From assembly GCA_004802705.1 (NCBI GenBank), contig SGPL01000087.1:1-64000 (forward strand): a stretch of 64,000 nt of DNA. The letters are read 5' to 3'. The notes beneath the pieces are model-generated. The model did not search any database. It saw only the letters and a program-made list of their open reading frames with translations, and was not told where the DNA came from. This document shows positions 25,480 through 38,969 of the stretch, piece after piece. Each line of letters begins with the position of its first letter. The stretch's first letter is position 1. Position numbers and translations under genes: made by a program. The stretch is from Bondarzewia mesenterica (taxonomy: Eukaryota; Basidiomycota; Agaricomycetes; Russulales; Bondarzewiaceae).

Positions 25480-26546
25480 ATGCTACAGCTATTGCGCTCA
25501 CTGGCCTCCAGGCTGGCCGTTTCTTCCACCGTTCGTCACAGGGCAAATCCTCACTACGCTCATGCCAGAGCGGCGGCGCCCGCTACGTCTCCAGTTCTTC
25601 AGCTGAAACCGCTGCTATGGGGTGCTCTTTTCTCATTACCGGCTGTGATGGCCATGCAGTCAACGATTCACTTGGATGCAGAAGTCTCTCAGACAGATGA
25701 AGACATGACTGGTCCGTTTGAGCCCTTTGACGTTTGTATGTGCTACGCCGCTCATTGAGGTATTGCCTGTAAAAGTTGACCCGGAAACATCCATTGCATT
25801 CCCGAACACCCTAAGGATACCTTCAAAGGTCCCCATTCCTGTGTTTACTCTGATCGGTGTAGGCGTTCGCACAGTTTCGTTTTTGAGAATTAAGGTCTAC
25901 TCCGTCGGGTTCTATGCCGACCTTTCCAATCCCAACCTGAAAGTGAGTGTCTACACCCTTGATCGAGTTTGTTGTTACAGCTGTCTAAAAATGCCTCCAA
26001 AGATTCCAAAATCAGCTACTGCAGATGAAAAGATTGAGCATATTGTGCGAAACACGGCGTGCGTTTTGCGCATTAGTGAGTGAGATCTTTCTACACACGA
26101 CTCTTGTAGTGACGCACGTTCTACCAGTTCCCACGCGCAACACGTCGTACACACATCTCCGGGATGCCTTTGTCCGGTCACTTCAAGCTCGTCAACAATT
26201 GGCAAGGCAGCGGGGCACGCTATCTCCTGAGGAGCAGCTTGGCATACAATCACCGATCGGAAAGCTGAAGACAATCTTCCCCAACGCACCTTTGGCCAAA
26301 CACTCACCTTTGGACATCCTTCTTGCACCTCCTGATCTGACAGGGCCTCGTACACTCATTGTACGTGATCTTGGAGCCATTCAAAATGACTGGGTGGCTC
26401 GTGAATTCGTGTTGGCGTACTTTGAGGGAGGGGGGAATAGCCCTGCTGTGCGTGAATTGTTCAGCCCACGTTTAGGTCATGCTGACGTCCCCTTTTAGTT
26501 GAAGAAGTCAGTAATAGAGAAGCTGGTAGCCTTTGGGAAAGAGTAG
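25480..26546 (+). CDS. Chalcone-isomerase-like mitochondrial protein, AIM18/AIM46-like
   Basis: A fungal chalcone-isomerase-fold protein; yeast relatives Aim18 and Aim46 are mitochondrial and not known to isomerise flavonoids. The N-terminus (MLQLLRSLASRLAVSSTVRH) is an Arg-rich presequence, followed by a hydrophobic segment (LLWGALFSLPAVMAM) that may anchor it in the inner membrane. The CHI core appears as PETSIAFPNTLRIPSKVPIP and GVGVRTVSFLRIKVYSVGFYA, then RNTSYTHLRDAFVRSL. Introns 25943-26002 and about 26077-26128 keep the frame. The last intron (about 26453-26507) joins GGNSPA to LKKSVIEKLVAFGKE, ending at TAG 26544-26546. The junction between the first exon and IEVLPVKVD (about 25710-25760) is not resolved: no intron of normal size restores the frame. 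It is transcribed divergently from BLM10 across about 350 bp. Confidence 0.8.
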
Positions 26547-26779
26547 ACTATATGTACATCCCAATGGAACGAATCATTGACAGCATCTTACCTTGGCCAC
26601 TTGAGCATGTGCATAAACCCCGGTTTTACGTTGCCTCGGCCGTCATTCAACAAAGCTTGAAGACACAATGATGCGCCACCTATCGCCACTTCGGCTGAAC
26701 TCTGGCAAAAGACACAATTTGCACAAGATACATACGTGTTACAATTGGGTAGTTGCGTTTTGTCCGCCAGTTGACCTGA

Positions 26780-26786
26780 TATAAAG
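26780..26786 (+). promoter_or_regulatory. TATA box of the histone H3 variant gene
   Basis: TATAAAG lies 90 bases upstream of the histone ATG at 26870, a normal spacing for a fungal TATA promoter with a short leader. Confidence 0.5.
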
Positions 26787-26869
26787 ACTGAGCGAATTCT
26801 CAGACTTTCTCTCGACCATTCCAGCAGGTCGCATCGATAAAACTAAATTCGTCTATCCCAAGTTCCGTC

Positions 26870-27493
26870 ATGGCTCGTACCAAACAAACTGCCCGCAAAT
26901 CTACCGGCGGTACGTCCTCTGCCTCTATGCTGCGGGCACTATTTGACGCCCGATCCCCCAGGTAAGGCCCCACGTCAGCAAATTCTCTCCAGGACCTCTA
27001 GGAAAAATGCCAGTCAAGCTACGACTGTTAATGGCAAGGTGCTCTACATTTCGCTATACATCACCATCTAACATAATGACCGCGTGTTTCCTCTGCAGAC
27101 TGCCATCGCAGGCGTAAAGAAGCCTCATCGGTCCCGCCCTGGAACTGTGGCTTTGCGTGAAATCAGACGTTATCAAAAAACTACGGATCTTCTCATTCGA
27201 AAATTACCCTTCCAACGCCTCGTCCGTGAGATTGCACAGGATTTCAAGGTCTGCATTTTTCTCGTCACCCTCTTCCTCAGACAACTTGACACTAATGGTA
27301 TTCTCCATGGTAGTCGGACTTGAGATTCAAATCCTCCGCCGTTATGGCACTTCAGGAGGCCGCTGAGGCTTACCTTGTCTCACTATTTGAGGACACAAAC
27401 TTAGTTGCGATCCACGCAAAACGTGTGACGATTCAACCCAAAGACATGGCCTTAGCACGTCGGTTGAGGGCGGATGTTCGCATCAATTGGTAG
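26870..27493 (+). CDS. Divergent histone H3 variant
   Basis: A core histone H3 of 148 residues; canonical H3 has about 136. Four exons: 26870-26909, 26962-27038, 27099-27248 and 27314-27493. The tail [17 protein letters not shown] is canonical through residue 17, keeping K4, K9 and K14. Then [20 protein letters not shown] replaces the usual sequence: K18 is Gln, K23 is Arg, S28 is Asn, and about nine residues are inserted before the K36 region (VKKPHR). The fold region is well conserved ([36 protein letters not shown]), with no extra loop-1 residues, so it resembles H3 rather than CENP-A. The C-terminus ends [12 protein letters not shown] instead of the fungal ARRLRGERS. A canonical H3 gene would normally lie elsewhere; no H4 gene is beside this one. 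Confidence 0.9.
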
Positions 27494-27670
27494 AGATGCT
27501 TCTGTACCCTCATTGTATTGCCAATCTATCTTATCACCAGGTCTGCCACGGTAGCCATTGACAATATCAGTTTGAGATCCATTCAGTGCACGCTCGACTT
27601 CATCAGGATTGAATTTGGTCGGCATTTGCCGGTCAGACTCAGTCACATGTCGTCACCTGGCAATTGCTGA

Positions 27671-29088
27671 ATGCATGTCAAGATCCATGTTCGCAGAAAA
27701 CGGCAGACATGAAGGCTGACAGATTACGACGCTTGGCCTTGGAGGCCCACACCGTTCTATCATTGCTCGTGCACCACGACGAGCGACCGTGTCTTCTATT
27801 GCGATTTTCAACTCATCAAGAACCTACGCGACACATCGTGATCATGACCCTTCCTCACTGCTCTCTCGGGCACTTGACCAGAAGCAACGAGCCGCTGGTA
27901 AACGCGATTCCGTCGGTCCATTCCAGCTTGGTTTAGCGCAGCCTAGGTTTGGCGAAGAAAAGGTGAAGAAGTGGTCTGAATTGAGCACGGGAGGAAAAGG
28001 TGCGTTCGACTTCAGTGTCTCGTGCTATGAGGACATGAGTGAAGATATTGACCTGACGGATTTCTTATGGTGGCGGACAGTATTGCGGTCGACTGCTCGA
28101 ACAACAAATTTCACTGTGATTCTATTTGGGGCAGGGTTAACGGCCGTCTTGGTCTATGCGTTGACCTCAGAGTTGTTCTCGAGAAACTCTCCAACTGTTC
28201 TCTATAATGAAGCGTGCGAGCGCATAAAAGCCTCTCCTAGGGTATGCACAATGCATTTTACACTGGGCTTGCGCAGAAATTGATCTCATGCGCAGATCAC
28301 GAGATACTTTCAAGGTCCATTGACCTTCCACAACAATCCACCATCCGTTGTTCGCCCACGGCACCGCAATCGGCACGTCTCGTCCCAAATTGCAGTCGAC
28401 TCCTCTGGCCGAGAGCACATGTTCCTCAACTTCTATGTGCAATCCAGGCCACCGAGCGAACCAACCGAATCCTATCTTGACAGCGCTATGCTATGGGTAA
28501 AGGACATAACTGCCGAGCTCAGTGACCTCACATGGGATGGTGCCGTAGCCATGTCAAAGCATTATGCATCTCAGACAGCAGCATCAGCCAAGGAACTATT
28601 CAGGTATTTGACGGGTGATCCTGTGCCGCCCAGACCGATTACTGCAGACGCGATGATGGGGTCAGGGAAAATGGAAAAAGATACACAGAAACAGGAGGAG
28701 GACAAGGGCATGTGGGAAGGTATAGCCGGATTATTTGGATCATTGAAGAGGCAAAACCGGGTCACTGTGGAAGAAAGGCAAGTGGATTCTGCGAATGGAA
28801 ATGTCTGGCAGGAGGGAGAAGTGCATGCGGAGTTGATCAGAGTACGTTTCCCTCTTTCTCACCATCGATGCTAATGCTGAATGCGTTCGAATTTGCAGGA
28901 TGATTCTGGCTACTTCAGTTTCCGCTTTATTTTGATAGACATTCCAAGTAAGCCCTGCTTAATTTTAAATAGTTAAGATGCTCACCATCCCTTTAGATTC
29001 CAATAGCCGGAATCCTGTGCGAGTATTTGTAGAACGTTCGGCGGGTGTGCGGGAGAATGAGCCCGTCATGCGGTGGGACGCGCAATGA
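27671..29088 (+). CDS. TIM21: Mitochondrial import translocase subunit TIM21
   Basis: Tim21 is an inner-membrane protein of the TIM23 presequence translocase; its intermembrane-space domain contacts the TOM complex and respiratory-chain supercomplexes. The mature part follows an Arg-rich presequence. The single membrane helix is NFTVILFGAGLTAVLVYALT, followed by ELFSRNSPTVLYNEACERIK, the hallmark start of the Tim21 domain. After an intron (28231-28291) it continues ITRYFQGPLTFHNNPPSVV, RHRNRHVSSQI and HMFLNFYVQ. Two more introns near the end precede NPVRVFVERSA and TGA at 29086-29088. The C-terminal extension (about 28600-28800) is acidic and longer than the yeast protein. The start is uncertain: ATG 27671 with an intron at 27677-27722 gives a good presequence but a weak donor. 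Confidence 0.85.
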
Positions 29089-29309
29089 TGTCTTGTGCTC
29101 TACACGTCCATATCCTCCTGCGACCCTGTGGGTTGGCATCTCCATGCCGGCCAAGCGGAGGTGTCAGGCCGCAGGGCTGGTTGTCGTTGTTGAACTTAGT
29201 TCGCATTCTACCTATCCACTCTGATCAAGGATGATTTAATCGATGTATATTATGCTGTACAAAAGAAAACATCCAGATCACACAAACGAGCATTGCTAGC
29301 TTCAATAAA

Positions 29310-29886
29310 TTATTCGCCAAACAGCTTCTGCACACGCTTTAGCACCGAGTCTTTCGACGGATCTGGAAGGTATACGTGAGGGCAATTGTGTGGAACGGGA
29401 AGAGCCAGCTTACCATAAGGGTGATCCTTTGAGGGTATCTCGAGTAGAGAAGGAAAGGCCTGTTGGTACTTGTCGACTGTCGGACGGATCTTCTCTGCGA
29501 CCTGTTACGTGTGGGCATCGGCCATCGTGCATAGTTCAGGTAAGTGGGAACTAACATGTTGGTTTATGAGAAGAATGGCGACGTCCTTGCGTTCAGTGAA
29601 CTCTTGGAATGCGGACTCAATGGTGGAGACCTGGGTCTCTTTTGTGATTGATGAGAATATCTCTGGAACATGACCATTGTAAGGATTGAGATAGCGGGAG
29701 CTCACTGGAGTCAACGATGAGAAGTTCTTTTTCTGGTGTTGGCTCACATGGCCAATGCCGGCAAGTAAAAGGCCGGTGACCGTGTCCTGTAAATCTATGA
29801 GTCCAAACCCACAGAGAATGAATATGACATACTTCATCTCCAATGACTGCCAGAAGATTACGGTCCTTAAAAGATGTCGATGCCAT
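29310..29886 (-). CDS. VMA7: V-type proton ATPase subunit F
   Basis: Subunit F of the V1 sector, part of the central rotor that couples ATP hydrolysis to proton pumping into vacuoles. The protein is about 118 residues, the usual length. The start [18 protein letters not shown] is followed by [16 protein letters not shown], then the conserved core [20 protein letters not shown] with [20 protein letters not shown]. It ends [10 protein letters not shown] with TAA at 29312-29310. At least four short introns interrupt it, and the GDE/DTVTG junction matches the family exactly. It is convergent with TIM21 and divergent from the Ecdysoneless-type gene, with only about 150 bases between the two starts. 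Confidence 0.92.
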
Positions 29887-30040
29887 AGTCACTGCTATAG
29901 CCCAAAAAGGAAGGAGGTGCGATCGCTCAGTCTGTTTACCGTTGTTGTCCAAAGGCTTCGTTCAATGACGCAATGTGAACTTTATAAGCAACTTGAAGTA
30001 TCCCCGAAGTATCCCCCTGTATCACCTCTGCAAACTCGAC

Positions 30041-33112
<3,072 letters not shown>

Positions 33113-33225
33113 GGTGATGCAGCTGCGATGTTCATTTAGGTCAAATAACAACATACATGGGTATCTAGTTGTTCCTATGGCTTGCTACATTGTCCGAATT
33201 CCTGTAAAAACCCCACGTATGTGCT

Positions 33226-35070
33226 CTAGTGTTCACACATATTGAACGGCAACTTCATCACCTCGTTTTCATATATTTGAACGAATGCGCTCCTTTCCTT
33301 CATCAGTTCCTTCCTGTATACTTTCGCTTCCTTCCTGCTCATGAGACCTTCAACCTGATCTACGATCACATCCTTCAGCTCAATAGGCAACTTTGCAAAA
33401 TGTGAGCCCTCAAACGACGATGTCCTTATTGCCTGTCTGAACCAATCTTCCCGTTGCGGCGGTACGATAGTCGCTGACTCGATCGATTCAGTCGGGTCGA
33501 CAAGAAAGAAAGCCAGTATTTTTCGATGCCCCGGCTTGGTGCGGTCGAGGAGATGGAAAGGAGATACGCGATGCTGATATATGTTAGGAAAGGCCAATGC
33601 TAGGCCTTGGGAGGTTGTCACGCTCCCTCGTTCTTGTATTAAATCATCTTCCTAAAATAAATGCGAGGAACTGTACCGACCAAAACAAGATCACCAACCT
33701 TCTGATACCGTAAATGTATCGCATACACATATCGTCATCTTGCTGATGGTAGTCAGGCGCGCGCGTAGAAAGACGAAATGACAGGTGGGACTCTGAGACA
33801 TTCTCCGAGTCGTAGTAACTGTTGTGAGAGTGGCGATTGAACTCCATCCTGTGAGAATTAATAATTGATAGATTTTCCACGTAGATAGATTCCCGTTGCG
33901 ACAATGTCCTCATTCAACGTTCCTGGCAATTGTTGTTCATTGAACGAGTCGAATCAGGGCAGGAGAACTTGCACACCTTCTACGTGCCAGCGCCCGCCGT
34001 TGTATTCAGGATTATCCAATGTCCTTCGTATTTTTCGGGGGCTTCGGGGAGCGTCACAGGGTGCGTGCGCAAGAATGTACTCCAAAGGTTCGGGTTGCCT
34101 TCCCCTTCCTCATCATCGGATGACTCCTCCTTCCAAAGCTTTTCGCCTTCAAGACCCTCTATCAGGCAGCGAACATCTTGAATGCATCCAGAGGTATTCG
34201 GGCGCCGTCCTTCTCTGATATGTCTAGTTTTCCAGGCATCACTAGTATGTTGGACGTGGTCAATAGATCCTAAGACCCGTTCGTAAGACCCGTTCGAACA
34301 TGGGGACGAATGCTCCCAGCATGATTTCTAGAACAGCATATAACCTCGTATTTGATCCGTGTATGTTATTGATGTATGGAGAAGTCAGGCGAACGATACC
34401 GTCTTCAGCAACGAAGAAATCGGAGGGGAGCCAAGCCAGATGCTGGGATACGAAACTGGCACGCGAGTGAGTGAATCTTGGGGGTTTCCTGGGGGATAGC
34501 CCGTCCGAATCACCATCTTGACGAGGGTGCGGCCATATATCATGCAATAGAGGGAGGGATGAACGAGGTCAAGAACTTGACCATTTGAGCCTGGATTCAA
34601 ATCTTATGACCTTCTGGGACGTCCTCAAGCCGGGCTACTTCGTCGCGCAACGCAGTTGTTAGATCTTGTGTGATCAACCGGTCAGAGCAAAAGGCCAGGT
34701 CGTTGCATGCATGCCTGATAGTCCAAAGGGCGAAGTGAGGAGGCGCTCAACAGGGGCCGCATATAAATCTTACCTGTAAGCCGGTTGCAGGATGGACGCA
34801 TTTCGCATAACCTTCCAGCTCAGCGAGCATATAACTGATCTATATGCTCATGACGCGTCAGCGACTGTAGACAGGCGCAAGGAGAACGAAACGATAAGAC
34901 CATGTTATGCATGAGCTGTTCCTCGGTGGGCAAGTTAAGTTGCTGGTCAAGAGCTTCTTGACGCCAACGCTCGCGGATTTCTTCGTTATTTATCTTGGTC
35001 TGCCAGTTCGGCTTGTTACGAATGGCACACGAGAAGTAACTTACTGTCTTCCTATCCGCTTCGTATCCAT
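33226..35070 (-). CDS. DUF4246 protein with an apparent frameshift
   Basis: A fungal DUF4246 protein; the family is uncharacterised but has conserved histidines resembling a 2-oxoglutarate/iron oxygenase fold (my inference). In order on the minus strand: INNEEIRERWRQEALDQQ, CSDRLITQDLTTALRDEVA, NGQVLDLVHPSLYCMIYGRT, LAWLPSDFFVAEDGIVRL with LGAFVPMFERVL, NPEYNGGRWHVEGVQ, YYDSENVSESHLSFRLSTR, and LALAFPNIYQHRVSPFHLLD with PGHRKILAFFLVDP. The His of WHVEG and the His of QHRVSPF are the likely metal ligands. Around 34612 the frame breaks: GHK and NPGSNGQVLD lie one base apart with no intron signals, as if one base were lost. The protein end ENEVMKLPFNMCEH is normal-looking. The 5' end (35070 or beyond) is not resolved. 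It may be a pseudogene or carry a sequence error. Confidence 0.65.
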
Positions 35071-36128
35071 GACGTTCGAAATCCGAAAACGATAGCCCGC
35101 CTCATCCACTATTAGTCGACTCGAATAACACTATCTCAAGTTAGGATATGTTAATTCCCCACGAGCAGATAAAGTTCTATGAAGGAGTCGAACCTGCGCC
35201 CCGCAAGGTCAGTGGCTCAAAGCAACCTGGTGAGACGAGAATTTGACTGTGACCACTTTGGGGGAAGGGTTGGTTCTATAAGACGATTTGAGCACACACG
35301 GCACCGAAACATCAGACATTGTGCCTAAGGCCAAGCCTCGCAGCCTGACCACTGATTCACTGCCAGCCAGCACTCACCCAACTGCGGTCAAAGCTGGCTT
35401 TCGCACGTGCAAGGGGCCAATTGATTTCACAGTGACTCGTCGAAGCCATCCAGGGCGCTGTTGTACCCTGAAATTGCAGGCAAGGTGATACGATACGCAT
35501 TTGAGTCGGAATTTTTCTTGAATGACAACAAGTGACCTTGCACTTCGCGAGCTGCTAACGAGAAGTCCCACATAGGATCTGAGCAAGTTGTTGAATTCTG
35601 AAATGAGGTGCATGCAAGAGGAGAGACTTCCCTTGCCATTTGCGTAATTGCAAGCGCAGAGTTAGACAAAAAGTCATTTTTCTGCTGATTGGCCTCAAAC
35701 CAATGTTGTACATATCCGGTTTGTGTACATATTTGGTAAAATTTCCCTATTCTAATCCATATGCGTACAAATGTCGCCAAAAAAACCGCGTACGGAAAGG
35801 GCCAAAAATCGAGTTTTCGGATTTTTGGATCGGACATATCTAGGCGGACGCAGGGGCTCGAAGTTCCCTCCGACTTACCCTCTTTCAGTATCGCCGTTCG
35901 TCTCTAGAGGTCTGATACCTGGTACACCTTATCACAGTCACTCCAGGACAGAGTTGAGTCTACATTGTAAGTCATTTTACTGGATATGAGGTACGGCCGA
36001 TAGCATGACTCGAATTTTAGGCAGTCCAGATCTATTCACTGGATTGGAATCTGGCATCCACTGGCACATAATCCCTCGCAAGGGTGCTCAGCGCTTAGCA
36101 CAGAACGCGTCCTCTGACCCGTTACGCC
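35071..36128. other. Intergenic region with a hairpin
   Basis: About 1 kb between the DUF4246 gene and AP-3 sigma. It contains open frames without recognisable content (minus strand 35427-35837) and a perfect inverted repeat at 35802-35828. A T-arm-like GGTTCGACTCC occurs on the minus strand near 35176-35188 but has no matching tRNA stems. Confidence 0.35.
35802..35828. repeat. Perfect 9-bp inverted repeat
   Basis: CCAAAAATC at 35802-35810 and its exact complement GATTTTTGG at 35820-35828 are separated by nine bases. Could be a hairpin, a protein-binding dyad or a remnant of a small element; nothing nearby decides. Confidence 0.6.
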
Positions 36129-37070
36129 ATGATCCACTCCGTAATTATTTGTGTGGTCATTGTACAATCCTGCCTGAATGTATACTGACATCTACTTTCA
36201 GTCAATACCAGCGGCGTTCCCCGTCTAACGAAGTTCTACTCCCCCATCCACCGCTCGACGCAAACTCTAGTGCTGAAGATTTACCAACTTATAAGCAGTC
36301 GATCTCCTGGTCTCTGCAATTTTCTTGATGCGCCAGAGCTTGAGGACTTCCTAGGACAGAAGGAGGAGGGAGAGAAGCTGCGTGTGGTGTACCGCAGTTA
36401 TGCAACACTGCACTTCGTGTTTGTGGTAGACTCTGCAGAGAGCGAGCTCGGCATACTTGATTTGATCCAAGTACGACGGTCTCGTCTGATGGTTATTACC
36501 TTACTGGTGCTCACATCTCGATTATTATGCAGGTGTTCGTCGAGTCGTTGGATCGGGCATTTGAAAACGTCTGCGAGCTTGATCTGGTCTTCCACTTTGA
36601 TGAGGTTCGTTCTGTTAGACCTGCTGCTGCGTTCTGAGCTCTGATTGAGAGGCGTCCAGGTGCACCATATATTGGCAGAAATCATCCAAGGTGGACTGGT
36701 GTTAGAGACAAATCTCGACGAGATAGACAATTCAGGTGCGGCCATGATATCCTTCATACATGAGTCCCATTGTCAGCGTCCTTCGGTGCACATGCAATCT
36801 CAATTTTTGTTGCATGCTCATTTGGGGAGTCCCGCACCCTCGTTGCAAACTGCCGCCGCCTTCATTCATTTTCGTATCATTGCATACACACTCCTGACCA
36901 ACCGTGTTCTCGTTCTCACAGTGCAACAGGCTGCTCAGGCCCGAAAGCAATCTTTCGCCTCCGCAAACCCATTGGCACTGTCCGTAGGAGGTGTTGGACC
37001 ACGAAGTGCAGGATTACAAACGCCTCTTGGATGGCTTACCGGAAAGCTGACTGGCGGTGGTGCACGGTGA
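36129..37070 (+). CDS. APS3: AP-3 adaptor complex sigma subunit
   Basis: Small (sigma) subunit of the AP-3 clathrin-type adaptor, which sorts cargo from Golgi or endosomes to the vacuole. A short first exon encodes MIHSVIIF; after an intron (to about 36201) it continues NTSGVPRLTKFYSP, the usual sigma-3 start. Then come KEEGEKLRVVYRSYATLHFV and VVDSAESELGILDLIQ, the longin-domain core, followed after introns by FVESLDRAFENVCELDLVFH and HHILAEIIQGGLVLETNLDE. The last intron (about 36737-36920, longer than usual) joins EIDNS to VQQAAQARKQS. The tail LGWLTGKLTGGGAR ends in TGA at 37070. Motif order fits AP-3 rather than AP-1 or AP-2 sigma. Confidence 0.9.
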
Positions 37071-37580
37071 TCATCTTATTCACTCTGTGCAGGAACTGTT
37101 GTTGTGGCCGTGATGATACATTGTATAATAACCACATGTACTACTAGGACGACCGGTTGGATCCACCAATAAGCCCATGCGGCTGACTACAGCGGGCCTG
37201 AGCGAGCCAAAACAATGGATCAATGCAGAGTTGGAGAGGCGATGCCTTACTGTTTCCGGTTTCTCCACCACTAGGAATCTTCTCCAGAGCAGTGGTGCAT
37301 TTGACGCGGTCGGGACATGTGCACCCGAGGATTCCGAATGACACGAATGACACAGGCAATGTGAAGGCGCGCCTGGAGTACCCAACTTCCTTGCAGTGTA
37401 CTGTTCGTACGAGACATTATGTAGTAACATGGTCAGGATAAGCGATGGGCCTGACGAGTGGCACATCTTTGAACTAACCGTTTCGTTAAGCGCCCTCAGG
37501 TAATGCTCGAGCAGTCATGAGGCGGCCGATGCAGGAATGGCCATCCCTGCGCAACGGTCATGAGGGAATGAATACAGCCA
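37071..37580. other. Convergent 3' region
   Basis: Between the ends of AP-3 sigma and MED6. Only short frames on both strands; no repeat or RNA gene seen. Confidence 0.4.
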
Positions 37581-38734
37581 TTAAACCCACCACTTACGTT
37601 TCTTCTTCTTCTTGCCTGCGCCCGGTGGGGCTTTGGTGGGGACATTGTCTTGCGGACCGGACGTACTNGGAGCTACGTGAGGAGTGGCTGCGCGAGCTGG
37701 AGGGGGGGCCGGCGTCGCAGATAGACGAGGAGCTATGGAAGATGTCGGTGTTTCTGGCATAGGGTTCTCTGGCGCAGCCGCTCGTTGTGTCTGTGCCTGG
37801 AACAATTTGCTAGCATGAGCGGCGGTAGTCCGCATCGCNTTAAACAAGAGCATATTGTTCTGCAGCTTCTTTGCGCCTTCAGATGCGGATGCTACCTTGT
37901 CACCGTCCTTCTCCAATTCCGACAGTTCAGGTTCTGTATCTCCAGAGGGGACGGTATCTTCGGGGCGGTGTTTCTTGTTTGTGTCGTCAGACGCAGAGGG
38001 TTCTAGGACCGGCCAAACGAACCCCGTTCTTGGCGTGTAGTCTGGTCTATATTTACGTAGGATGTCCAAGGAGGATTGCAGGGAGTAAAGTGAGGTGAGC
38101 TGCGCAGTTTCACATCAGTGTNCATAGTCCAGAGAAACGGGTTCTGTCTCACCAAACGATTTGATAAAACCGTGTACATGTCTGGTGACTGATATATACG
38201 GTTATTCATGATGAAATATGCTGCCAAGGGTCGCGCTGAAGGACATGGGTGCTCGAAGATCAGGAGCATCAATGCGGGGAAGACACAACAAAGACTGACT
38301 TTCTTCGGGGGAAATGCGCTCTCTCTTATGAATTATAAATAGAGAAGGAGGCTGCGCATGCACAAGTGCGAACTCAATGCCGGTGAAACGCCTGAAACAG
38401 TCAACAGAGAACGNTGCGCGTTCAATGGCTAGAAACAAGGTGAAATCCGATGAATACGAGGACTCACTTGAGCTCCTCAGCTTCGTTCAGAATCGGCATG
38501 CCGGTATGCATTGTCTGCATTCTCAAAACTTGGTTGTTACTCTGCTTGTCGTAGAACATGGAGGAGGCAAAGTAATCAAATACGTTCTCGGTAGTGAGCG
38601 GTCCATTTGCCTNGATGAAACGCGTCAAATTGAAGTCAGCGAAGTGCGNGAGATCAAATTACCTGAATCCACTCATGCCATATGAAAAAACGATGAGAAT
38701 AATCGTCAGGAGGGTGTAGGTCGTTGAGGTCCAT
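37581..38734 (-). CDS. MED6: Mediator complex subunit 6
   Basis: Head-module subunit of Mediator, which links activators to RNA polymerase II. Start MDLNDLHPPDDYSHRFFIWH at 38734, then LTTENVFDYFASSMFYDKQS with NNQVLRMQTMHTG, the family signature, followed by RFTGIEFALVHAQPPSLFII and AAYFIMNNRIYQSPDMYTVL. The third block is SLDILRKYRPDYTPRTGFVW. The C-terminal tail is rich in Ala, Pro and Ser and ends in a lysine cluster, KKKKKRKWWV. Several single ambiguous bases fall inside (for example near 37669, 37839, 38122 and 38413), leaving a few residues unknown. The start lies 236 bases from the divergent NRAMP start. Confidence 0.92.
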
Positions 38735-38969
38735 GTCGTGGTGAGAGCGAGAGGTCTGTTGCGAGTTCGTAAGAGACGCGGCGTCCGCGAGTTGCCACAC
38801 CGGGGACTCGGGTCGGCATCTCACGGTAGTGAGAACTCCTTGACCTCGACCAACAACANAAATNCTTCGGTTTACCTACTAACGAAGCGTCCCATTATGC
38901 TGGGTTACACCTCATTGCGTTTTATGCCCTCGACGTTGCCTNCACCCATGTGTCTGCCTCCAAGCNNGC

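Noticed and set aside
26870..27493. CENP-A (centromeric H3)
   Set aside because: Loop 1 has no extra residues and the fold is close to canonical H3; the divergence is in the tail and C-terminus. Not fully excluded.
27452..27646. Minus-strand ORF of 64 codons overlapping the histone 3' end
   Set aside because: It starts with GTG, partly overlaps a real coding exon on the other strand and shows no family resemblance.
35160..35260. T-arm-like GGTTCGACTCC on the minus strand, suggesting a tRNA
   Set aside because: The T-stem has a mismatch, and no anticodon stem or matching acceptor strand could be found at the right distance.
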